Assembly (NCBI GenBank): GCA_034004165.1
Contig: JAVEXI010000051.1
Coordinates: 1-12,170, forward strand
DNA from: Gudongella sp034004165
GTDB lineage: Bacteria; Bacillota; Clostridia; Tissierellales; Tissierellaceae
Reading direction: 5' to 3'
DNA length: 12,170 nt
Under the pieces are notes generated by a model. It was given only the letters and a program-made list of their open reading frames with translations. It was not told the DNA's origin and ran no database searches. The translations under genes were made by a program, and so were the position numbers. This document shows positions 1 to 6,463 of the stretch, one piece after another (positions within the stretch are counted from its first letter, which is position 1; every line of letters starts with the position of its first letter).

Positions 1-108
1 CCCATCGAAAGAGTAAGACACCAGGAAGACGACCTGGTAGATAGGTCTAGAGTGAAAGAGCAGCAATGTTTGAAGCTAATAGATACTAATATGTCGAGGA
101 CTTGACCT
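1..108 (+). rRNA. rrl: 23S ribosomal RNA, 3' end (partial)
   Basis: This is the last part of a large-subunit rRNA gene, cut by the window edge. The tail at about 92-107 (tgtcgaggacttgacc) matches the conserved 3' end of bacterial 23S rRNA, where the final CTTGACC-like bases pair with the 5' end of the molecule. It is followed by a short spacer and 5S rRNA, the usual bacterial 23S-5S order. The exact 3' end is uncertain by a few bases because the mature end is set by processing. Confidence 0.93.
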
Positions 109-113
109 AAACT

Positions 114-141
114 CAATTGACAGTTGATAATTGACAATTGA
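114..141 (+). repeat. Four tandem heptamers in the 23S-5S spacer, also able to form a hairpin
   Basis: Four consecutive 7-base units read CAATTGA, CAGTTGA, TAATTGA and CAATTGA (consensus YARTTGA). Because the unit contains the palindrome CAATTG, the array also folds on itself: 113-125 pairs with 129-141 with one A-A mismatch and a G-T pair, leaving a three-base loop. It may act as an rRNA processing stem or be a simple slipped-strand repeat. No T-tract follows, so it is not a terminator. Confidence 0.7.
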
Positions 142-176
142 AAGAAAAAATCTTTGTTGAAGTAAGATAAGTTTTC

Positions 177-293
177 GTCTGGCGACGATAGCAGGAGGGT
201 CACACCTGTACCCATACCGAACACAGAAGTTAAGCCTCCTAACGCCGATGGTACTTGGCTGGTAACGGCCCGGGAGAGTAGGAAGGCGCCAGA
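177..293 (+). rRNA. rrf: 5S ribosomal RNA
   Basis: This is a complete 5S rRNA gene of about 117 bases. The terminal helix is visible: GTCTGGCG at 177-184 pairs with CGCCAGAC at 286-293. The conserved internal segments are present, including cacacctgtacccat and ccgaacacagaagttaag in the loop B/C region, and the cgggagagtagg segment of helix IV and loop E. It lies about 70 bases after the 23S end and just before a strong terminator, so it closes the rRNA operon. Mature ends may differ by one or two bases. Confidence 0.97.
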
Positions 294-301
294 CTATATA
301 T

Positions 302-337
302 AAAATGACCTATTGCTGATTGCAATAGGTCATTTTT
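302..337 (+). terminator. Intrinsic terminator of the rRNA operon
   Basis: AAAATGACCTATTGC (302-316) is a perfect reverse complement of the arm beginning GCAATAGGTCATTTT (322 on), with a five-base loop and a T-run continuing to 337. It lies 8 bases after the 5S gene and should separate the rRNA operon from the downstream regulator gene. Confidence 0.92.
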
Positions 338-399
338 ATGTTAAGATGATATTACACAAAAGTACGATATGATACTGGTTTTGACTGAGAGGTGTATGT

Positions 400-2100
400 A
401 TGGCGGGTATTTCGGCTTATGAAATTGTAAATGCATTTGAATCAGGTGTATTAATTGTCGATGAAGACCTCAGGCTTATCTTTCTGAATAAAATTGGAAG
501 AGATTTGTTGGGGATTGATGATAAAGAAGACTTTGATATTATAATTCCTCAACTTATGTACAGCTTTGGAATACACGATTTTATTCAAAACAACCTTGAG
601 ACTAAAAGGGGCAGAGCGAAGGTCAACGAAAAGGATTTAATACTTCATATAGTCCGACTAGAATATGATGATAACAAGAGGATTGTTATCAGCTTCAATC
701 ATTTGGATGTACTAAAAAAGACAATTAAGGAAGCTGGTAATGAAATTGAGACGTCATCTCTCTTAAGTACTATAATGGATGCCATCAACGATTGCATTGT
801 ATATGTCGATAAAGATGGAATAGTGGAAATGCTCAGTATGTCTTACGCGGAGTTTTTAGGTGTAAACAGAGACTGGGCAATTGGTCGGCATGTCCGGGAT
901 GTAATAGAGAATACCAGGATGGATATAGTTATACAGACTGGGAAAGCTGAAGTCGCACAGGTGCAAGCAATAAAGGGACGAAATATGATAGCAACAAGAA
1001 TCCCAATATTTGTCAATGGCGAAGTTGTCGGAGCTGTCGGAAAGGTTCTGTTTCGAGATGTTGATGAACTCAATACGCTTTATATGAGAATAAATAATAT
1101 TCAGAAAGAACTGAATCTATACAGAGATGAATTCAAAAAGGCTAACAAGGCAAGTTATGCATTAGAGAGTATAATTGGGGACAGTGCTGCAATAAATAAC
1201 CTTAAAGATGTTGCTGTGAAAGTTGCGGGAACTAACTCAAACGTACTTATACTAGGGGAATCGGGCACTGGAAAGGAACTGTTTGCCCATGTAATCCATA
1301 ACAACAGCAAGAGAGTAGATGCATCTTTTATAAAAGTAAACTGCAGCGCCATTCCTTTTGAACTTTTGGAGTCAGAGCTGTTTGGCTACGAAGAGGGAGC
1401 CTTTACTGGTGCTAGAAAAGGCGGGAAAATAGGTAAATTCAAGGCTGCAGACGGAGGAACGATTTTCCTCGATGAAATCGCTGAACTCCCACTAAATATG
1501 CAAGCTAAATTATTGAGAGTTCTGCAAGACAGAGAATTTGAAAAAATCGGTTCTACTACTACGGAAAAAGTAGACGTTAGAATAATTGCTGCTACAAATA
1601 AAAATCTCGAAAAAATGGTCAGCGACGGCCTGTTCAGGCTGGATCTATTTTATAGGCTAAACGTTGTAAATTTAAGCATTCCTGCATTGAGAGAGAGGAG
1701 AGAGGATATCCCTGTTCTTGCAAATTATCTTATTGATAAAATTGCTAAGAAAGAAGGAATAATAGTTGGTGGAATCTCTTTTAAAGCTTTGGACTTCCTT
1801 ACAAATTATGACTGGCCTGGCAATGTAAGAGAACTGGAAAACACATTAGAAAGAGCTATAAATTTTCTTGATGACGAAGTGAGGATTCAAACAAAACACC
1901 TTCCGCCTAAAATTATTGGAACGACAAGCTCAGATAATACAAGTACGCTAAAAGAATCTATGGAAGAAATGGAAAAAGAAATTATAATGAATAGACTAAT
2001 TCTATCAAAAGGAAATAAGTCAGAAGCTGCAGAAACTCTTGGAATTAGCAGGACAAGTCTCTATGAGAAAATTAAAAAATATGACATAGAAACTATCTGA
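400..2100 (+). CDS. PAS-domain sigma-54-dependent transcriptional activator (enhancer-binding protein)
   Basis: This is a 566-residue activator of RNA polymerase carrying sigma-54. The N-terminus holds two PAS-like sensory regions (about residues 5-105 and 118-235). The AAA+ domain (about 255-485) shows Walker A GESGTGKE (286-293), the sigma-54-contacting GAFTGA loop (333-338), Walker B GGTIFLDEI (352-360), an arginine-finger region near 411-420 and WPGNVRELEN (472-481). A Fis-type helix-turn-helix ends the protein (about 525-562, with SEAAETLGISRTSLYEKI). There is no response-regulator receiver domain, so it likely senses a small molecule or redox state directly; the ligand is unknown. ATG 400 follows a GAGAGGTG ribosome site. 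A TATGAT box at 368-373 could be its -10, but I see no good -35. The sigma-54 promoter about 275 bases downstream makes the adjacent 3-hydroxybutyrate operon its probable target. Confidence 0.95.
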   Translation: MAGISAYEIVNAFESGVLIVDEDLRLIFLNKIGRDLLGIDDKEDFDIIIPQLMYSFGIHDFIQNNLETKRGRAKVNEKDLILHIVRLEYDDNKRIVISFNHLDVLKKTIKEAGNEIETSSLLSTIMDAINDCIVYVDKDGIVEMLSMSYAEFLGVNRDWAIGRHVRDVIENTRMDIVIQTGKAEVAQVQAIKGRNMIATRIPIFVNGEVVGAVGKVLFRDVDELNTLYMRINNIQKELNLYRDEFKKANKASYALESIIGDSAAINNLKDVAVKVAGTNSNVLILGESGTGKELFAHVIHNNSKRVDASFIKVNCSAIPFELLESELFGYEEGAFTGARKGGKIGKFKAADGGTIFLDEIAELPLNMQAKLLRVLQDREFEKIGSTTTEKVDVRIIAATNKNLEKMVSDGLFRLDLFYRLNVVNLSIPALRERREDIPVLANYLIDKIAKKEGIIVGGISFKALDFLTNYDWPGNVRELENTLERAINFLDDEVRIQTKHLPPKIIGTTSSDNTSTLKESMEEMEKEIIMNRLILSKGNKSEAAETLGISRTSLYEKIKKYDIETI

Positions 2101-2284
2101 CAATAAATTAACACGGCAACTATCTATCAGGAATGTGTACAGATATACAATATGAAGCTTAAATGTGTAAGAAAATCCGAACATACACCTATAATTTAGC
2201 TAGATTGTGTAAGGAATACTTGACAGACATAAGTAATTCAAATTACCTTTAGATAAAATAGTCGGGAAAAGCATGAAAATAAAC
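2101..2284 (+). other. Non-coding leader region: candidate activator-binding region
   Basis: I see no convincing gene in the 323 bases between the regulator and the next gene. This first part holds a perfect inverted repeat (GTAATT-CA-AATTAC, 2233-2246), an imperfect palindrome around TAGCTA (2193-2206), and three copies of TGTGTA at 2134, 2164 and 2206. The first TGTGTA is followed by TATACA and the second by TACACC, resembling inverted half-sites. Enhancer-binding proteins usually bind 100-200 bases upstream of their promoter, and these elements lie about 155-265 bases upstream of the predicted sigma-54 start site. Which of them, if any, is the operator is inference. Confidence 0.35.
2233..2246. 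promoter_or_regulatory. Candidate upstream activator site (14-bp inverted repeat)
   Basis: GTAATT (2233-2238) and AATTAC (2241-2246) are perfect inverted arms around a 2-base centre. The dyad lies about 160 bases upstream of the predicted sigma-54 transcription start, within the usual enhancer range for Fis-type helix-turn-helix activators. AT-rich short palindromes also arise by chance, so this is only a candidate. Confidence 0.3.
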
Positions 2285-2334
2285 TACCAGATGACAGTAC
2301 TTTGTTAATAGTATTACTATCTGGTTCTTTTTTT
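2285..2334 (+). terminator. Intrinsic terminator between regulator and sigma-54 promoter
   Basis: CCAGATGACAGTACT (2287-2301) pairs with AGTATTACTATCTGG (2310-2324), with two G-T pairs and a 2-by-2 internal mismatch. A T-rich run follows (2325-2334). It would end the regulator transcript about 190-230 bases after its stop codon and insulate the downstream promoter from read-through, including read-through from the rRNA operon side. Confidence 0.75.
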
Positions 2335-2373
2335 GTCAATTTATCCAGACATATTTAGAATTATTATGAAAAT

Positions 2374-2390
2374 TTGGCATAGAATTTGCA
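2374..2390 (+). promoter_or_regulatory. Sigma-54 (-24/-12) promoter
   Basis: TTGGCAT (2374-2380), five bases, then TTGCA (2386-2390) match the sigma-54 consensus TGGCAC-N5-TTGCW with only the last base of the -24 box changed. The invariant GG (2376-2377) and GC (2388-2389) are exactly ten bases apart. Transcription should start near 2400, giving a leader of about 24 bases with an AGGAGG ribosome site before ATG 2424. An enhancer-binding protein gene directly upstream strongly supports the call. I see no comparable sigma-A promoter in front of the gene. Confidence 0.87.
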
Positions 2391-2423
2391 ATAATAAAGG
2401 TAAAACTATTAGGAGGTATAGAA

Positions 2424-3185
2424 ATGTTAAAAGACAAAGTATGTATCATAACAGGTGGAGCAGGCGGGATTGGTTTGGCAATAGCAGAATCTTTCACAAA
2501 AGACGGCGCAAAAGTCGTATTAGCTGATATAAACGAAGCAAAACTCAAGGAAGAGAGCGACAAAATAGGTGCCGCATATATTAAGACAGACCTAACTAAT
2601 AAGGAAGACTGCAAGAAACTCGTAGATTTCACTTTAGAAAAATATTCAAGAGTGGACATTCTTTTAAACGTAGCTGGAATGCAAATGGTTTCTCCTATTG
2701 AAGATTTCCCAGAAGACAAATGGGATTTTATGATCGATCTTATGTTGACAGCACCGTTTCTTTTGACAAAATACGTCTGGCCATCAATGAAAGAAAATGG
2801 ATGGGGCAGAATTGTAAACCTGAACTCTATTCACGGACTGGTTGCATCCGAGTTTAAATCAGCTTATATCTCTGCTAAACATGGGCTTACAGGACTCACA
2901 AGGGCATCTGCTCTTGAAGGTGGACCTTATGGCATTACTGTCAATTCGATTTGCCCAGCTTATGTAAACACTGCATTAGTAGAAGGACAAATCGCAGACC
3001 AGGCTAAAATCCATGGGTTAACAAGAGAAGAAGTCGTTGAAAAAATCATGCTTCAAAAAGCTGCTGTTAAACAACTTATTGAACCTGAGACAATAGCAGA
3101 AGTAGCGAAATTCTTGTGTTCAGATGCAGCCAAACACATTACAGGTTCTACAATGACCGTTGATGGTGGTTGGACAGCTGGTTAA
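2424..3185 (+). CDS. bdhA: 3-hydroxybutyrate dehydrogenase (short-chain dehydrogenase/reductase)
   Basis: This 253-residue cytosolic NAD-dependent enzyme probably interconverts (R)-3-hydroxybutyrate and acetoacetate. It has the classical SDR layout: nucleotide-binding TGGAGGIG (10-17), NVAG (82-85) and the catalytic set Ser135, Tyr148 and Lys152. The segment SIHGLVASEFKSAYISAKHG (135-154) is the signature of true 3-hydroxybutyrate dehydrogenases rather than of generic SDRs. Gln87, His137, Lys145 and Gln189/Gln194 are candidate carboxylate-binding positions known from the family. The length fits the usual 250-260 residues. ATG 2424 follows AGGAGG (2410-2415) by 8 bases. It is the first gene after the sigma-54 promoter, 73 bases before the CoA-transferase start. 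An SDR acting on another short 3-hydroxy acid remains possible. Confidence 0.88.
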   Translation: MLKDKVCIITGGAGGIGLAIAESFTKDGAKVVLADINEAKLKEESDKIGAAYIKTDLTNKEDCKKLVDFTLEKYSRVDILLNVAGMQMVSPIEDFPEDKWDFMIDLMLTAPFLLTKYVWPSMKENGWGRIVNLNSIHGLVASEFKSAYISAKHGLTGLTRASALEGGPYGITVNSICPAYVNTALVEGQIADQAKIHGLTREEVVEKIMLQKAAVKQLIEPETIAEVAKFLCSDAAKHITGSTMTVDGGWTAG

Positions 3186-3258
3186 AGAGAGCTTTTTACA
3201 ACAGAACAAATACTCATAATAGACAGAAGATGTAGTAAGAACGAAAGGTGTGAATCTC

Positions 3259-3915
3259 GTGAACAAAGTAGTAACAATGGATCAGGCATTGGACCTGGTG
3301 AAAGACGGCATGACCGTAATGGTCGGTGGATTCTTAGGCTGCGGAAGCCCCCACAGAATAATAGATAAGCTTATAGAAAAAGGAGTAAAAGACCTTACTC
3401 TAATTTGTAACGATACCTCATTCCCAGATATGGGAGTAGGAAAAATGATAGTAAGCAAACAATTTAAAAAAGTAATAGTCTCCCATATAGGAACAAATCC
3501 AGAGACAGGCAGACAAATGAATGAAAAAGAGACAGAAGTAGTATTAGTACCCCAAGGAACCCTGGCAGAGCAAGTGAGAGCAGGAGGATTAGGCCTTGGA
3601 GGAATCTTAACTCCAACAGGAGTAGGCACAGTAGTAGAAGAAGGCAAGCAAAAGATGGAAATAGATGGTGTAGAATACCTACTAGAACTACCTCTTAAAG
3701 CAGATGTAGCATTGATAGCAGCACAAACAGCAGATAAATTCGGCAACTTGGAATACTATGGAGCCACAAGGAACTTCAACGCCCTAATGGCACCAGCAGC
3801 AGACATAGTAATAGCCGAAGTAGAAGAAATAGTAGAAGTAGGAGAACTAGACCCCAACCATGTAGTCACCCCCGGAATATTCGTAACCCATATAGTAAAC
3901 GGAGGTGCAAACTAA
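3259..3915 (+). CDS. atoD: Acetoacetate/butyrate-type CoA-transferase, alpha subunit (AtoD-like)
   Basis: This is the 218-residue alpha subunit of a family I, two-subunit 3-oxoacid CoA-transferase. It works with the next gene product to move CoA from a donor such as acetyl- or butyryl-CoA onto acetoacetate. MVGGFLGCGSPHRIIDKLIE near the N-terminus and the glycine-rich GLGLGGILTPTGVGT segment are typical. I choose GTG 3259, not the in-frame GTG 3250: the AGGTG ribosome site (3246-3250) overlaps the first GTG but sits 8 bases before the second, and the resulting N-terminus MNKVVTMDQA fits the family. Its stop overlaps the next start by one base (TAATG), so subunit synthesis is probably coupled. 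Codon use is odd: valine is mostly GTA and GTT is absent, unlike flanking genes. The true acyl substrate cannot be read from sequence. Confidence 0.92.
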   Translation: MNKVVTMDQALDLVKDGMTVMVGGFLGCGSPHRIIDKLIEKGVKDLTLICNDTSFPDMGVGKMIVSKQFKKVIVSHIGTNPETGRQMNEKETEVVLVPQGTLAEQVRAGGLGLGGILTPTGVGTVVEEGKQKMEIDGVEYLLELPLKADVALIAAQTADKFGNLEYYGATRNFNALMAPAADIVIAEVEEIVEVGELDPNHVVTPGIFVTHIVNGGAN

Positions 3916-4574
3916 TGGATAAGAATATGATCAAACAAGTAATAGCCAAAAGAGTAGCCAAGATGCTAAATGACGGCGACGTAGTAAACTTAGGTATAGG
4001 AATACCAACAATGGTAGCAAACTACCTACCAAAAGATGAGAACATATTCCTGCAGTCAGAAAACGGATTTATAGGAGTAGGTCCAGTGCCTGAAGAGGGA
4101 AAAGAGCACCCAGCCATAGTAAATGCAGGTGGGCAATGCGTAACAATCCTTCCAGGAGGAGTATTCTTTGACTCATGTACATCCTTTGGAATAATCCGAG
4201 GAGGGCATGTAGACATGACAGTACTAGGAGCATTGCAGGTAGACGAAAAAGGAAACCTTGCAAACTGGATGATACCCGGTAAAATGGTCCCAGGAATGGG
4301 CGGAGCAATGGACCTTGTAACAGGCGCAAAGAAAGTAACTATAGCGATGGAGCACACAGCGAAAGGCAATCACAAGATACTAACAGAGTGTACACTACCA
4401 CTGACAGCAGCAGGAGAAGTAAACTATATAGTAACCGAGATGGGCTTTATGGAAATAACAGAAGAAGGAATAGTGTTAAGAGAAGTGCATCCAGAATTTA
4501 CAGTAGAAGAAGTACAGGCAGCGACAGGAGCGACGCTGATTATACCGGAAGATATTAAACCTATGGAGGTATAA
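3915..4574 (+). CDS. atoA: Acetoacetate/butyrate-type CoA-transferase, beta subunit (AtoA-like)
   Basis: This 219-residue protein is the catalytic beta subunit partnering the upstream AtoD-like protein. The active-site motif SENGFIGVGP (48-57) carries the glutamate (Glu49) expected to form the glutamyl-CoA thioester. VNLGIGIPTMVANYL (24-38) and GGHVDMTVLGALQVD are further family hallmarks. The start ATG overlaps the previous stop and has GGAGG at 3901-3905. Only one base separates its stop from the next ATG, so it belongs to the same operon. Codon use is strongly skewed: 19 of 23 valine codons are GTA and none GTT, and 14 of 19 isoleucine codons are ATA. With the neighbouring dehydrogenases the likely reaction is acetoacetate to acetoacetyl-CoA, but butyrate, acetate or another 3-oxoacid could be the substrate. 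Confidence 0.93.
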   Translation: MDKNMIKQVIAKRVAKMLNDGDVVNLGIGIPTMVANYLPKDENIFLQSENGFIGVGPVPEEGKEHPAIVNAGGQCVTILPGGVFFDSCTSFGIIRGGHVDMTVLGALQVDEKGNLANWMIPGKMVPGMGGAMDLVTGAKKVTIAMEHTAKGNHKILTECTLPLTAAGEVNYIVTEMGFMEITEEGIVLREVHPEFTVEEVQAATGATLIIPEDIKPMEV

Positions 4575-4575
4575 T

Positions 4576-5529
4576 ATGAGGCTTGAATCCATTAGGAAAA
4601 TTGGTATCGCAGGTGCTGGTACCATGGGTTCTGGCATAGCTCAGATATTTGCAAGAAAAGGGTACCAGGTTATAGTAATAGACATTGCTGAAGAATACCT
4701 TGAAAATTCTAAGAAGTTAGTTGAGATATTTAATGCGAGCCTAATTGATCAGGGTATAATGACCGATGAAGAAGCCAGAGCTACGGTAGCTTTGATCTCT
4801 TATAGTACAGATAAGAATTCATTATCAGACTGTAATCTCATAATTGAAGCCATTGTTGAAAAAATGTATATAAAGCAGGTTTTCTGGCAGGAAGTTGAAT
4901 CAATTGCTGCAAAAGACGCGTATTTTGCGACTAATACTTCTGGTCTAAGTATCAATGGTATATCAAAACTAATTGTAAATAGAGACAGGTTTATTGGTAT
5001 GCACTTCTGGAATCCACCACATATAGTTCCACTTGTAGAGTTAATAAGAGCTGATGAAACTACTGATGAAACAGTTAGTGTTTTAAAAGAACTGTTGACT
5101 ATAATTGAAAAAGAGCCTGTTGTCGTAAAGAAAGATGCACCAGGTTTCATAGGAAACAGGCTCCAGTTCGCAGTATTTAGAGAAGCACTTCATATTGTTA
5201 ACTCTGGAATTGCAGACATTGAAGATGTAGACAGGGCAATGAGATACGGGCCAGGATTCAGGTATCCGATAATTGGACCTCTGCAAACAGCAGATCTGGG
5301 TGGGCTGGATACCTTCTATTATATAGCAGACTATCTGTTCAATGAGCTAAGTGACATGAAGGAGCCGCCAGAAATGCTTCAAAAACTAATGGACGAAAGG
5401 CAACTGGGTGTAAAGTCAAAGCAAGGTTTTTATGACTATTCTGACGGCAAAGACGAAGAAACTATAATGAGAAGAGACAAGATGCTTTTCAATATGTTGA
5501 AATATATCCACATGGAAGGAAAGAATTAG
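4576..5529 (+). CDS. 3-hydroxyacyl-CoA dehydrogenase family protein (3-hydroxybutyryl-CoA dehydrogenase-like)
   Basis: This 317-residue NAD-dependent dehydrogenase likely reduces acetoacetyl-CoA to (S)-3-hydroxybutyryl-CoA. The Rossmann motif GAGTMGSGIA lies at 12-21. Family catalytic residues are visible: Ser122 (NTSG), His143 and Glu155 as the His-Glu pair (HFWNPPHIVPLVE), and Asn194 in PGFIGNR. The C-terminal helical dimer domain follows (about 190-290) and ends with GVKSKQGFYDY. It is about 35 residues longer than typical clostridial Hbd (about 282). HFWNPPH replaces the usual HFFNPVP, and AMRYGPGFRYPIIGP resembles the gulonate/carnitine-dehydrogenase-like side of the superfamily. The substrate may therefore differ from acetoacetyl-CoA. 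It is the last operon gene: ATG 4576 follows GGAGG by 6 bases and one base after the atoA stop, with a terminator 8 bases after its own stop. Confidence 0.85.
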   Translation: MRLESIRKIGIAGAGTMGSGIAQIFARKGYQVIVIDIAEEYLENSKKLVEIFNASLIDQGIMTDEEARATVALISYSTDKNSLSDCNLIIEAIVEKMYIKQVFWQEVESIAAKDAYFATNTSGLSINGISKLIVNRDRFIGMHFWNPPHIVPLVELIRADETTDETVSVLKELLTIIEKEPVVVKKDAPGFIGNRLQFAVFREALHIVNSGIADIEDVDRAMRYGPGFRYPIIGPLQTADLGGLDTFYYIADYLFNELSDMKEPPEMLQKLMDERQLGVKSKQGFYDYSDGKDEETIMRRDKMLFNMLKYIHMEGKN

Positions 5530-5536
5530 TCAATGT

Positions 5537-5573
5537 AAGGCTATTCTGTCGAACAGACAGGGTAGCCTTTTTT
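5537..5573 (+). terminator. Intrinsic terminator of the 3-hydroxybutyrate operon
   Basis: AAGGCTATTCTGTC (5537-5550) pairs along its full 14 bases with GACAGGGTAGCCTT (5556-5569), including two T-G pairs. The loop is GAACA and the T-run extends to 5573. It marks the end of the sigma-54 operon and separates it from the hydrolase gene. Confidence 0.93.
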
Positions 5574-5593
5574 CAATGTGTAAATAGATTGAT

Positions 5594-5621
5594 TTGAGAT
5601 TGGCAACTCATCTGATATAAT
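5594..5621 (+). promoter_or_regulatory. Sigma-A-type promoter of the alpha/beta hydrolase gene
   Basis: TTGAGA (5594-5599), a 16-base spacer and a perfect TATAAT (5616-5621) form a good vegetative promoter. The predicted start near 5628 leaves a very short leader of about 14 bases, just enough for the GGGAGGTGATC ribosome site before ATG 5642. Confidence 0.68.
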
Positions 5622-5641
5622 TTCTCTAGGGAGGTGATCAG

Positions 5642-6460
5642 ATGCCAAGGTTTATAACTTCGGATGAGATAAGCATTGAATACGACAGCAAAGGTATAGA
5701 TCAAGCGATCATATTAATACATGGATTTGGTGGAGAAGGTTCTTCTTTCAGGGTTTTGGATAAAATACTGTCTAAGAGTTTCAATACAATAGAAATGGAT
5801 TTGAGAGGACATGGGAAGTCGGATGCTGGCATTAATACTACAATTGATGTCATGGCAAAAGACTTAAAGGAGTTGATTAAATACTTAAATCTAACAAATC
5901 TTGTTTTAGTGGGCTGGTCAATGGGTGGTTCTGTGCTGTTGGAGTATATCAGGCAGTTTGGCACTGAAAATATCTCTGGTCTTGTTATCATAGAATCTTC
6001 TCCTATGATAACCTCAGAAGAGAAATGGAGAGGGGCACTTTTTAAGGGAAACTATTCAAAAGAACAAGCTATAAAAGATATACAGGCAATGAAAAGAAAT
6101 TGGGATAACTTTGCTGAATTATTTGTCCGTAAAATGGCTCCCAATTTGGACAAGCGCTCATTTGAATTAGCTATAGATAAAATTGCAAGCAATGATCCTG
6201 ATGTAATGAGTGCGGTATGGAGTTCTCTTATATCAAAGGATTACAGGAATTTAATTTCAAAAATTGAGCTTCCAGCGCTGGTCATAAACGGAGCAGATAG
6301 CACTTTTTATGATCCAAAATCTGGTGAGGATATAGCAAAGATGTTTCCCCTGGGTCAGCACGTGATTATTGATAGGGCAGGGCATATGCTTGTCATGGAA
6401 AATCCAGTTGCATTAAGTATTGCAATTACAGAGTTTATAGACAATAATATATTAAAATAG
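5642..6460 (+). CDS. Alpha/beta hydrolase fold protein
   Basis: This 272-residue cytosolic hydrolase has a full catalytic set. The nucleophile is Ser93 in GWSMGG (92 is Trp), the acid is probably Asp219 (NGADS), and the base is His248 (RAGHMLVMENP). The oxyanion region is HGFGGEGSSF (27-36), and MDLRGHGKSD (52-61) is the usual loop after strand 4. A variable cap of about 80 residues lies between 125 and 205. The substrate cannot be told from sequence; carboxylesterases, thioesterases and C-C hydrolases share this pattern. ATG 5642 has an exceptionally strong ribosome site (GGGAGGTGATC). It has its own promoter and terminators on both sides, so it is probably monocistronic. No signal peptide is seen. 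Confidence 0.88.
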   Translation: MPRFITSDEISIEYDSKGIDQAIILIHGFGGEGSSFRVLDKILSKSFNTIEMDLRGHGKSDAGINTTIDVMAKDLKELIKYLNLTNLVLVGWSMGGSVLLEYIRQFGTENISGLVIIESSPMITSEEKWRGALFKGNYSKEQAIKDIQAMKRNWDNFAELFVRKMAPNLDKRSFELAIDKIASNDPDVMSAVWSSLISKDYRNLISKIELPALVINGADSTFYDPKSGEDIAKMFPLGQHVIIDRAGHMLVMENPVALSIAITEFIDNNILK

Positions 6461-6463
6461 ATT

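Noticed and set aside
117..136. Two TTGACA -35-like boxes in the rRNA spacer
   Set aside because: They come from the heptamer repeat and no -10 box lies at 16-18 bases downstream.
2220..2255. TTGACA at 2220 followed by TAGATA, as a small-RNA promoter in the regulator-operon gap
   Set aside because: The spacer is 24 bases, and no good -10 lies at 17 bases; without it there is no support for an RNA gene.
3186..3258. Possible internal promoter between bdhA and atoD (TTTTTA, 16 bases, CATAAT)
   Set aside because: Both boxes are poor and the AT-rich gap would give such matches by chance; no hairpin or other element supports a separate transcript.
3282..4369. Long minus-strand open frames (up to 154 residues) across atoD and atoA
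   Set aside because: They lie opposite two well-supported genes, have no ribosome sites or recognisable domains, and are explained by the skewed codon use of the plus-strand genes.
5601..5615. TTGGCA-type sequence before the hydrolase gene resembling a second sigma-54 -24 box
   Set aside because: At the required ten-base spacing the bases are GA, not the invariant GC, and a good sigma-A promoter overlaps the same place.
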